From Cyanophora paradoxa (lineage: Eukaryota; Glaucocystophyceae; Cyanophorales; Cyanophoraceae), in contig QPMI01000514.1 of NCBI GenBank assembly GCA_004431415.1, positions 186,001 through 250,000 of the forward strand: 64,000 bases of DNA. Direction: 5' to 3'. Under the pieces are notes generated by a model that was given only the letters and a program-made list of their open reading frames with translations, ran no database searches and was not told the DNA's origin. Positions 10,426-20,914 of the stretch are shown here, piece after piece. Positions within the stretch are counted from its first letter, which is position 1, and each line of letters opens with the position of its first letter. Made by a program: the position numbers and the translations under genes.

Positions 10426-13400
10426 TCAGCGGAGGGGGCGGGCCGGGGCGCGCACCATGCGCGCGACCTCCGCCTCCGCGACCCGCGCGAGCTCCCCGTC
10501 CTGCAAGGCAAGTCTAAGCCGGGCGAGGGGACGGGGCGGTAGGGGGCGGACGGGGGCGTCGGCGGCGCGGGACTGGAGCTCGAGGTAGGAGCCGAGGGCC
10601 TCCCGGTGCCGCCCCCGCCCCGCCTGCATTCCTGCCGCCCCGCCCCGCCCCCGCCGCCGTTAGTTATAGGGGCGCGGCGCTCGCCGCGGACGGAGCGCGA
10701 GGCTGGCTGCAGGCTCCGCCTCTCATCCATATTCCATCCCATCCGATATTTATGATTGGGGAGGGGGGGAGGGGGGGGGAGGGGGGGGGGGGGGGGGGCG
10801 GGGGGGCACCGGCGAGGGCGCGGAGGGCGTGGAGGGTTTCCGGGTGCGCGGGGCCGAGCGCCTCCCTCCGCCCCGCAGCGCCCGCTCCAGCAGCGCCTGC
10901 GCCGTGCGAGGGCTCGGGGGAGGCACGCCGGCCCCGGCCCCCGGTTCGATACGGCACCTGCGCCTCGTCAAGGGAGCGGGCGGCCGAGGCGGCGAGGGCC
11001 CCGCCAGCGCCCCCTGCGCCCGCGCCGCCTCCCCGCGCCCCGGCCCCTCCCTGCGGAGACGTCGGGGGCGGGCGGCTGGGGGGCGCTGCGGGGCGGACCG
11101 CTGGAGGGCGAGGGCGAGGGCGCGCCGCAGGTGCTCCACCGCCCGCTCCACGTCCCCCGCCTGCCCCCGAGCGGCGCCCCCGGGCTCAACGCAGGCCCCC
11201 GCAGCAAGCGGGCCTCTCAGCCTCTTGGGGGCGTGCGGGGCGAGGGCGCACGCGGCTGCGGAGGAGGAGCGCCCCGCCGGTCGTCTCCAGCGCCGCCCCG
11301 AGGCGCGCCCCCGCCCCGCCCTCCGCCCGCTCCTGCCCCGTCGGGGAGGGCGGGCGTCGCATGCATTCGAGGCAGGGCGGGCGGGGGCGGGCTCGCCAGG
11401 ACCGGGAGGAGGCGCTCGCATATCTCCACCGCCCGCTCCGCCTCCCCGGCCTCCCTGCGCCGGCGTCGGCCCCGGAAGAGAGGTCTCTTGTAGGCGCGGG
11501 GGCGCCGGGCTGCGCTCTGGGCGGGCCTCACCGTAGGGCGTCGGCGAGGGCGAGGGCGGCGTCGAGGGAGGCGGCGTGCGCGGGGCCCAGCCACGCCTCC
11601 CGGATCGCCAGGCACCGCCCCAGCCTGCCCGAGCGATCAGACTCCCGAGAGCGAACCATAGGAAGCGCTGCAGGGTAATGCTTTCTCGCTCTTTCGTCAG
11701 CGCAGCCGCGGGATAGAACTAGAGGGCGGGGGGAGGCGAGGGGGCACGCGGGGAGGGCGTCGCGGGGGCGGGCGAGGGCGCGGAGGCAGCGGGCGAGGCC
11801 GGCGAGGCACTCCGCCACCTGCGCGGGGGCCGGCGCCTGAGGCGAAGAGGCGCCGGGGCGGGGCGAGCGAGCACTGCCGGCGCGCGCGCGGGCGGGCCTG
11901 GAGGTGCCTGGGCCCGAGGAGGCGCTCGCGGAGGGCGAGGCAGCGCAGGTGCGCCTCGGCCGCCTCCGCCGCCCGCCCCGCCCAGCTCGCACTGCCCGCC
12001 CGCCCCGAGATCAGAGGGGCGCGCGGGCGGGGGAGGCCGGGGCGCACGTGGCCCTGCGGAGGGCGACGGAGGCGGCGAGGGCGGCGGCGCGGGGCCCGCT
12101 GAGCCCTCCAGCAACCCCTCCGCCTCCTCGAGCTGGCGCGGATCCGGAGGGCGCGTCAGGCGCGGTGCCTTGCGCGCAGGGGCGGCTGCGGCGGGGCGGC
12201 GGGGCGCACGGAGGCGAGGGCGGCGGCGGTGTCGTCGGCGGCGGCGAGGGCGGCCCCCGCCCCTCCAGCGCCCCGCGAGGCGCTCGTCTTCCCCGGCGCC
12301 CCTGCCCGCCCCGCCCCGCTCAGGCAGGCCTTTTTACGCTCAGCGGGCCGGGGGCGGACGAGGCGCGGAGGAGGGCCTGGGCGAGGCGGAAGAGGTCGAA
12401 GGCCTCCTGCGGGGCCTCGCTTTGAGCTCCATGGAGGGGCGGAGGGGGCGGGGGTCGCGCGGGCGGGCCTGGGGCCGGCCCCGGCGGCGGCGAGCTCGGC
12501 GAGCTCCATCGTCGCCTCGGCCGCCCGCCCGGGCTCCCGCCCTGCCCCGGCCCCGCCCCGAGCCCGTGAGCGAGGCGCGGCGCGAGGCGGGGCGCGGGGC
12601 GGCGGACGGCGGCGAATGCGTCGCGGGCGCGCTCGAGCAGCTCCCGCGCCGCCGCCGCGTCGCCCAGCCGCCGCCACGCGAACCGCCCCGCCGCCTGCGT
12701 GCGACGCCCGAGCTCAGAGGGATCGGAGCCCCGCGGGCGCTCGAGCACGCTCGCCTGCAGGCCGGCGCCCTCCTCGAAGCTGCAGACAGAAGCCGTCAGA
12801 AGAGGTGCGGGGGGCCGCGGGCGGCGCACCGCTCGAAGGCGTCGCGGAGGAGGGCGGCCGGCGAGGCCGGCGGGGCGGCCGGGGGCGCCCCGCCCCGCGC
12901 CTCCTCCCACATCGCCGCGAGCTCCTCCGCGTCTCCCTCTGGCCGGCGGAGAGAGTTATAGACAGTTTGATGTTAGGTCGATTAGAACGAGCGATGTGGT
13001 CGCTTCGGAGCAGGGGCGGGGCGGCGGGGCGCACGGGCGGCGTGGAGGAATGTGTCGGGGTGGGCGAGGCGGGCGGCGAGGCGGGGGCGCTCCCCGAGGC
13101 GCGCCAGCTGCCAGGGCACCTCCCCCCACCTGGCCGGGGGGGGGGTTGAGAGGGAGAGGAGATGCCCGCGTGCCCTGGAGGCGAGGAGGCGCGCGCGCGT
13201 ACCCCAGCGGGCCGGCGGGCTCCCCCTCGAAGAACGCGACCAGCCGCCCGCGGGCCGCCGCGAGGCCCCCGGGGTACACCCGCGGCCGCACCCCCGAGAT
13301 CTGAGAGAGGCGTGAGGCGAGTGTGGGAGAAAGAAAGGACTTCGCGGCTAAGCTCGAGCTAAAGCGCGCGCTCTAGCCATGCGCGCGCACGTCGCCGTGG

Positions 13401-16400
13401 TAGGAGCGCTCGCCGGAGCGCCGGCCCGAGGCCGAGGCCGACCCCAAGGCCGCCGGCGGCGGCGCGAGGTACCGCTCGTCCACTGCCCGGCGCCCTCAGC
13501 GAGAGCAAGGCGCAAGGGAAGAAGAAAGCGGGTGGGGGGCGGGGCGGGGCACGGGCGGCGGGGAGGGCGGGGTGGGCGAGGGAGAGGAGGCCCCCGGACT
13601 CGAGGAGGAGTGCGCCGGCGTCCCCGCGGAAGGCCGCCCTGCACGGCCCCCCTCAGGAGAGGAAGGAGAAGAGGAAGAAGCCGGCAAGGTAAGAATGCCG
13701 CTTCTCTGGCGTCTCCCGGCTGGCTAGAGGGGGAGGGGCGGGGGCGGGGGCACCAGCCGGGGGCGGGAAAACCGGCGAGGCGCGCCAGCTCGTGCTCCGG
13801 GAGGCCCCTGCTCCCCGCCCCGCGCGCTCAGAGGCCGCGAGACGGAGGGACAGGGCGGGCCCTCTATCAACGCTGTCCGAAGGCGGGGGCGGGGCGGGGG
13901 CGGGGCGGACCGGCGGGAGGCGCGGAGGAGGACGAGGGCGGCGCGCACGGGCTCGGGACCGTGCTCCTCCTCCAGCCGGCCCAGCACCTGCCCCGCGAGC
14001 CGTCGTCAATACAGGAATGAGCGAGCCATCACGAGCGGTTCACTAGGCGTGCGCTAGTGAAGAAGCCAGACGAATTTGAATCAGTTTAGAGGAGATTGGA
14101 ATTGGACAGGGAGTTTGAGGGAGTTTGAGGACAGGGCCTCGGAGAAGCTCGAAGAGGCGTGAAGAAGAAGCGCGCGCACCCGCTGGAGGAGCTCGGGGGC
14201 GTCGCGGGCGGCGAGGGCCCCCGCCAGCCGCCCCTCCGCCTCCTCCGGGCCCGCCGCCCCCCGCACCTCCTGCCCCGGCCCCGCTTCAGGCGTGCGGCGG
14301 ATGCGAGCTCGGGTGCGGGGGGGGCGGGCCTCGAGGAGGAGGCGGAGGAAGAGCGGGCTTCGCGCCCCCGCCGCCCCCGCCACGCGCCACGCCTGCACGA
14401 GAGCGAGCAAGCGAGTGGGCGAGGGAAGCGGAGCGGGGGCGGCCCGAGCTCGCTCGCCTGCTCCTCCCCCAGCGGCGACCCCAGCCCCGCGGAGAGCTGC
14501 GCCCCGCGTTCCCCCCTCAAGGTCAGGCGGGGGGCAGGGCGGACGCAGGCGGCCGCGGGATGCCCTCCTGGCGCGCCTTCTCGGCGAGCGCCCGCGTCTC
14601 GCGCTCGGTTAGGGGGCCCACGCCCACCTCCGTCGCGCCCCGCCCCTGTGTGGAATGTGAGGGGTACATAAGCCGGAGCTCGCGCGCGCGAGAGAGAGGG
14701 TACGACGCACCCGGAGGGTCTGGAGGGGTACGGAATCCGAGGTCGAGAGAGACGCCAGGATGCAGAGCCCGGGGGGTAGCGGGTCCGGGAGCCACGGGAG
14801 TTCCTGGGAGCCTGCAGGCTCATCCTCCAGCTGCGGGGGTGCGCGGACGTTGAAAGGAAGTCTCGAAACAGCGCCGGCGGGATCCGAACCAGGTCCAGCG
14901 AGTCCAGGATCAGGACCGCCCTCCCGCCGGCTGCGGGCTCGCGGATCAGGGGGGCGGGGGCGCGTGGGGGCGCACAGGCGCAGGTGGAGGCGTACCCGCC
15001 GAGGCCGCCTCGGCAAGTTCCCGAAGGAACTGCGGCAGGGCGCTGCGCGGGGCGGGGGTACACGCAAACCCAGAAGGGACGGGGTACACTATCAGGCGCG
15101 GCGACCGGGGGGAATGATGCAGAAGGGGGGAAAGGGGATGTGGACCTGAGTGCGGTGCGGCCGTCCTCCCCGTTCGGCACGTACCCCGCCAGGGAGGGGT
15201 ACGCCGCCGCGGCCTCCGCGAGAAGCCTGCAGTGAAGTCACGTCAAGCGCAACGGCTGCAGTCCACCTTGAGGCCTATTGGTAGATATAGGGCGGACCGG
15301 GAGGCGAGGCGGCGGGGGTACGCGGCCTCGGAGGCGAGCGCGAGAAAGTGGGAGAACACGAAGTCGCGGGGGCGCCCCGCCCGCCGCGCCAGCCCCCAGC
15401 CGGAGAGCAACTCTGCCCCGGCCCCGCGCCCCGGCGTCAAACGGCGGCAATCGTCCCGGAAGACTTCGCCGATAGAAGCTTAGACGAAGAAAGAAAAAGC
15501 GTTAGCCGTCTTCGAGTCTTAAAGATGGCGCGGGGCTGGCGCCGTGCTCAAACCTTGCTAATCGGCCCTCACCCTAGGCCTCTAGCGCCTCTACCCCGGC
15601 CTCGAACCGCTCGGCCCCGGCGCGCACCGCCCCGGCCGGAGCCCGCCTCCCCCAGCACGGCGGCGATCGTTCCCCTTTCGCCGCAGCCGTCCACGCACGC
15701 CTCCAGCGCCGCCTCCAAGTCGGGCCGGGGTACGTGCCCCGCAGCCCGGGCCTGCGAGCCGGGCGGGGGCCGGGGGGTACGGGGCTCAGAAAGCTTCGGG
15801 TCGAGCCTGGGATGGAGAGGGGTACCGCGGCGTGCACTTCGTGGGCCTCCCGCTCGAGCTCGGCCTGGGAGGGTACCGGCCCCTCCGGAAAGTCCCGTTC
15901 AATCTGCGCCGCGGGTCAGTAAGGGGGGAAAATGATTTTTTGGGGTAGGAGGAGTAGGGGGGGTACGAGGGAGGAGAAGGTCTCGAAGACGCGGGCGCAG
16001 AGCTCGCTCGAGTCCTCGAAGTCCGGCCCGGCTGTACCCCTCTCAGAGTCCGGCAACGTCGGGGGGGAATGGAGCGGAAGGGGGTACGTTCGTAGCCCTC
16101 GTCGCGGATGCGGGCCTTGAGCGCTCGAAGGCAGTTCGACGCCTCGATCCCCTCGCTCTCGAGCCGCCGGCGCTCCCGCTCACCTGCGGCGCACGCTAAA
16201 AGAAGGACGAAGCGGGACAGAAGGGAAGGGTGGAACGCGTACCCCAGTTCGCGCGGGCGGCGGCGGCGGCGGCGGTCGATCGGAAGTAGAACCGCGTCCG
16301 CTCGCGGTCGGGGTACGCCCTCCGGAAGGCCGCGTGCTCCACCTCGAGCTGGATGGGGGGGGGGGGGGGGGGGGGGTAAGGGAGAGGGCAGTTTTAAGCG

Positions 16401-17318
16401 GGTTAATCCCGCCCGCTCGCCTCTGTGACGCTGGCGTCGCGCTGCTCCATGACCCAGGGGTACCCCGACGCCGCCGCCCGTTCGAACGCAGCCTCCAGGA
16501 TCTGGGGGTACGCGGTTCAGTGAGGCGGGACAGGGGGGAGAAGCAGCGGGGGGTACGCACGTGGTCGACGGGCTCATCGGAGGGCTGGTGCCACCCGTAC
16601 GCCTCTCTTCGGGAAAGGTTACGCGCCTAAAGGCTGGGTGAAGGAGGCGCGCATGTGTACCCCAGGAGGCAGAGGAAGTAGGGACGGCAGCGGTCGATCT
16701 CGCGCAGGGCGAGCGCGAGGTCCTGCGGGGGGCGCACGTCGCGATCGGGCGGCTCGCAATGCGGGGAATGTGCCTATTTCGCTTTGCGCGATCCCCTGCG
16801 GGCCACGGCGAGAAGGGCGCACCCGCTCCGACTTCGGCTGGTCCGAAGGGACGTCTGCGCGAGGCCGGACCGGGGCCTCAGCTCATCCACCCGACGGGGC
16901 GCGGGGCGCGGGGCGGGGCCGGCGGGCGGGGGGCGGCACCGGCGCGGAGGTCGACGGGGGCGAAGAGGAGGCCGCGGGCCTCGCAGAGGCGGCGCAGGCG
17001 CGGGAAGACGAGCCGCGCCAGCGCCGCCCGCTCCTCCGCGAATTCCGACCCGCTTCCGCCCGGCCCAATGTACAGCCGGAGCTAGCGCCGGGGCGGAGCG
17101 GTAGCTGGTCAGTACTAGTACTAGTCCGGATCCGCGCTCCCTATCGAGTCGGCTTCGGCGGATCGGCGCACCACGCGGGAGTCTCGGATGCGCTTCAGGT
17201 ACTCTTCCGGCGGGGCGTCGTCCGCCGCTGCCGCCCCCGCGCCGCGCCCGGGGCTCCCGCTTTCCGAGCCGGACGAGTCCGGATCCGCGTACCGGCCACC
17301 CCCACCGGCCCGCGTCAT
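10426..17318 (-). CDS. Nephrocystin-3-like STAND/NACHT-type protein with TPR array, paralog 1 (degenerate P-loop)
   Basis: Start ATG at 17318 (MTRAGGGGRYADPDSSGS). The DUF4062-like N-terminal domain gives FAEERAALARLVFPRLRRL, then LALREIDRCRPYFLCLLG, YGWHQPSDEPVDH, ILEAAFERAAASGYPWV and VEHAAFRKAYPDRERTRFYF-like exons, the last with one uncertain residue. The NTPase core follows: GTIAAVLGEAGSGRG at the P-loop (about 15629-15670), LLSGWGLARR...FVFSHFLALASEA, Walker B GRAVLILDSLD, and ELPWLPDPLPPGLCILASLS. Winged-helix/ARC parts are GARSPLFLRLLLE, VLGRLEEEHGPEPVRAALVL, GLPEHELARLAG and VPWQLARLGERPRLAARLA. TPR/kinesin-light-chain-type repeats run from about 12800 to 10570, including REALGPAHPETLHALRALA and GDVERAVEHLRRALALAL. 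In the family such proteins work as ciliary scaffolds or signal switches. Here the P-loop Lys is Arg and the Ser/Thr is Gly. The 3' end is uncertain. Confidence 0.8.
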
Positions 17319-18051
17319 CGGTGACGTGCAAGCGAACTCGCAGAGTTGCAGCCTTCTTGGCGAGGCTCGCGCCGAGCCCGCTCAGGCACAGCCGGCGGAA
17401 GTCCGCGATTCGCAGTGCGCAGGGCCGCTGACTGGCCTCCGAGCTCTCATCTCGCCTGATCCATTACAGGGAAGCCATCGCGGCTGTCCCGGCTGTTCGC
17501 AACAAGCTGCCAACGCTCTGCTCAGTGTACGACTGTACCCCCCGGTCAGCAAGCTGGGCCCAGCTGGCTCAGCTCTGGCCCAGCCAGCACACTTGTGTAT
17601 ACGTAGCGCGCAGCTGCCACAGGTAGGCTCCGATCACGCGATCTCGGAAAGTCGTATCGCACTGGTACCGCGGCTTGCGGCGAGCGGGGCGCTTGCGAGC
17701 GCGACGAACGGGAGCAGAGGGGATAGAGTGCCCTGCAGTGGCTTTTGAACGTCGTAGAAGCGCTGGAGACGAGCGTGCGTCGTAGCCCGGGCGGAGACGA
17801 GCTCGGGAGACGAGCGCGCGCGCGCGCTCGCGCGCGCGCTCGACGGGCGAGGTTGACGGCGCAATTGTAAGAGAGAAGCGGTGCGAACCGCAGTCTGCGC
17901 GGTCCGATGGACTTGCCTCCCATTTCGCCATATGCATGGCCGGCCGCGCGCGGCCGCGCGCGCCTATGCGCGGGCCGCGCGCGTGCACGCGCCTATAGCT
18001 AACTCGTACTCGCCGCGCCGTGCTGCAGCTGCGGCTGGGGGTCGGGGGGCA
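17319..18051. promoter_or_regulatory. Divergent promoter region with CpG-rich palindromes
   Basis: A 733-bp gap between outward-facing starts at 17318 (minus) and 18052 (plus). Around 17814-17841 there is a nearly pure alternating GC stretch broken by two TC steps. Around 17938-17994 there are overlapping GGCCGCGCGC palindromes. No gene supported. Confidence 0.45.
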
Positions 18052-20021
18052 ATGGACGAGCTCGAGGCGGAGGTACCGGTGCACGTGGAGCTACGGCGGC
18101 GCGGCCGGCGGGGCCAGCCGAGCATCGAGCGCGACTCGCCGTCCGACGACGAGCGCGAGCGCGAGGCATGCGCAGCTGCAGCCGCGGCTGCGGGTACCGC
18201 TGGTCCTGAGATCGAGGCCGCGGCCGCGGCCGTGGCCAGGGCGCCGGCCGCGGCCGCGGCGCCGGCGCTGGCGGATTCGGCCACGGGCGTCGCGAACGAG
18301 GAGGGCGCTGGCGCCGGCCATGGCCAGAGCTTGAGCTTTAGCCCTGCAGCTGGAGCCCGCGACCGCGAACGCGAGTACGTCGACTCGGGGGTCGAGTCCG
18401 AAGAGGCGCGCCCTCTCTCTCTCTCCCTTCGTTGCTCCCTCAGCGCTCGGTTTCTAAGGGTCCCGCGCAGCGCTCGTCGGGCGAGGATGCCGGCCCCTCG
18501 ACCTCACGGAGGCGCAGCCGGGCGAAGCGCGGGAGAGGAGCGGCGAGGCCGCCGCGTGCACGCGGAGCTCCCGCGGCCGCCCAAGCGGCGAGGCGAGGAG
18601 CTCGAGCGGCGAGCTCGAGCTCGAGTCGGACAGCGACCGCGCGGGGCGGCCCCGGCCCTTCGAATTCTGGCCGCACAACGTTGGCCGCGGCTCCGGCTCC
18701 CAGCGGTCCGCACGCCGAGTGGGGCCCTGGCCGGCGCTGACTTCAACGCTTCCACATGCGTGTTCGTCTTTCCGCAGGATTTTTGGGCGTGTATCCGCAC
18801 TATGGGAGATTCCATTACTGCTTTACCTGGTGTTCTAAGCGCTTCCGCTCCGGGGATGTGTCGAAAGTGAAGGTGCGGCGCGGTGGCCCTCTGGCTTTTC
18901 TGCGAGTCGATCTCCGCAGGCTCTCACGCCAGACCGTCGGACGCAGATCGCGCGCACGCTTCCCACTGCGGAAGTCAGCCTTCTGCTTGCCCTTCGACGT
19001 CGCTCCCCTCCCGGCCCCTCCGCTGATTATGACCGTCTGCTCGCAGGAAGCGGCGCGCGCCCGCGATCGGATGATCATAGCTTGCAAAGGATCCGCACCG
19101 TCACCGCAGGGATTTACCCTGAACTTCCCCTTGTCTGGTGCGGCCCGGCCCGGCCCCAGTAGCTCGGAGAAGTCTTGACTCTAGCCTCCCTGCAGAGTAC
19201 CAAGGGGAGAGCTGGTACAGGGCCCTCTTCCTGAGCGAGCACCCGCCCGCCGTCGGCGTGCACGACGAGAGCGAAGACGCGAAGGCCGCGGCAGAGCGCC
19301 TGCACGCGTTCATGGAAGAGCACGGCATGGCCAGGCCCGTGTCTTACGCCTCCGAGCGCGGTGCGCCGAAGCCTGTACATGTTCAATGCGGGCTAGCGCT
19401 TGCACTTCGCTGTATCGCGTTCCGACTGCTCTGCGGCGCACGCGCAGCTGCGGCTTTCTCTGGAGTCACCTATTTCGGAAACAGATTCAGGGTGAGCCTA
19501 TCGTGGAAACGCAAGTCCTTTCAAGTACGACGTTCTTTTTAATGCAATGCATCGCTCATGAACATCGGTATTTCGCGCTGATTCTTAACGATTGCGGTCA
19601 CGTAGTCCGTGTTTCAGTTCGACAGTGTCGAGGTTCAGTATTCTCTTTCTGTCTCCGATCATGAGGAATGCGCCAATTGCAAGCTGAAGGCGCTCCGTGC
19701 CAGACCTGCGCGGTGTGGCGGGATCGCTTCCTCATCGCCTGCTACGGCAAGGACGAGGCGCAGTCTCGCGGGCTGAACTTTCCAGTCACCGGTCCATGTC
19801 GTAATTCAGGATCCAGTGCTAAACGGGACGTTCACTTCGCGCGTCTGACTTCCTCGACAGAGTACGAGGGCGAGGCGTGGTTCCGGGACTTGTTTCCCGC
19901 CGGCGGTGTCCGCCCGCCGCCCGTCGGCCTGCACGACACCCGTGCCGATGCAGCCGCCTCGTTCAAAAGCCTGCGGGAATTCATGGAGCAGCACGGGCTC
20001 GTTCTCCCGCCCTGGGTGTGA
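18052..20021 (+). CDS. Two-module AP2-like DNA-binding protein (modules 1 and 2)
   Basis: Start MDELEAEVPVHVELRRRGRR at 18052, then an Ala/Glu-rich and a basic Ser/Arg-rich region that looks nuclear. Module 1: GFLGVYPHYGRFHYCFTW (from about 18780), EAARARDRMIIACKGSA and FTLNFPLS (about 19049-19140), then YQGESWYRALFLSEHPPAV and RLHAFMEEHG (about 19198-19330). The same open frame runs on into module 2: SGVTYFGNRFRVSLSW (near 19462), VWRDRFLIACYG, LNFPVT, then YEGEAWFRDLF, PPVGLHD and LREFMEQHG, stop at 20019-20021. G..GV...RF, AA..RDR..IA..G and LNFP follow the strands and helix of an AP2/ERF domain. The W(Y/F)xxLF...VG(V/L)HD...FMEEHG part after it is not a domain I know. A transcription factor role is inferred. 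Confidence 0.7.
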
Positions 20022-20217
20022 TTCAAGGCGCTCTCGCGTCTTTTTCGCCCTTTGTCTGACTTCCGCGCTCATGATCAGCTGCCCGGTGCCTTCCGTATCA
20101 AAGTCGCAAAGATCTCCACGCGCAATGCAGACACCGGTTCGCGATCGTACCCCTAGGCCTGCAAGCATGACTCGCTGATCGCGAATCGAGCTCGCTGCTC
20201 CCTGCATGATCGTGATC

Positions 20218-20904
20218 ATGAATGACTTCGCGCTGGCGCTGATGGTGAGCTTTCATTTTCGTTCGCAGGGCTGTTTGGTGTGAGCCAATCGTCTGCGACG
20301 CGTTTCATGGCCCTGTTTCATTGGAAGGACAAGCAGGTGCCGCCGCTCTAAATCTCTTCTAGCGCTAGCGCTAGCCGATCGCGATCTGGCACGCAAGCCT
20401 CGCAACCGATCGCCTCACCCGTGATCGATCGCGCAGTTCCATCTTCCCTACACCTCGGCCGAGGCAATCCGATTGCAATTGCCTTTTCCAAAGCAAACAC
20501 GAGTGCTGTGCCCGTGCTGATGGCGTGCGCGTGCGCGCGGGCAGGAGGCGGCGCTGGTGCGGGACCGGCTCCTCATCGCCGGCGTCGGGCCGGTGTACGC
20601 GCAAGTTCGGCAGCTCAACCACCCCTTGTCGAGTGCGAGCGGGGGCCGCTGCGCGAGGCGCCCCGCGCTGACGGGGGCCGCAGGGTACGAGGGGGAGAGC
20701 TGGTACGCGGCGCTCTTCCGCAGCGCCTCGCCGCCGGCGGTGGGCGTGCACGACGCGGACGGGGACCCCGAGGCGGCGATGTGGCGCCTCAAGGCCTTCC
20801 TGGAGGAGCACGCCGCCATGGGCTCCGTGCGCGCGCGCCTGACGGCTGCTGCCGCCGCCACCGGCGTCGAGTCGCGCCGAGTCGCGCCGTCGACGTCGTT
20901 CTAG
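20218..20904 (+). CDS. AP2-like module 3, separate gene or part of a neighbour
   Basis: The same plan as modules 1 and 2: LFGVSQSSATRFMALFHW (from about 20270), AALVRDRLLIAGVGP (about 20546-20590), LNHPLS, then after a GTGCGAGC...CAG intron GYEGESWYAALFRSASPPAV and RLKAFLEEHA, stop TAG 20902-20904. LNFP has become LNHP. ATG at 20218 is the nearest candidate start, but its intron junction to LFGV does not give a clean phase, so the first exon is unsure. It may instead be spliced to module 2 upstream or module 4 downstream. Confidence 0.55.
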
Positions 20905-20914
20905 ATCTGTGATC

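Noticed and set aside
17810-17850. CRISPR array or satellite at the GC-alternating stretch
   Set aside because: There are no spaced repeats with unique spacers. It is a simple CpG-rich sequence.
20019-20021. Stops between AP2-like modules read as frameshifts in one long four-module gene
   Set aside because: The stops after modules 2 and 3 come right after a complete FMEEHG part and look like genuine ends or spliced-out stops. No sign of damage was seen.
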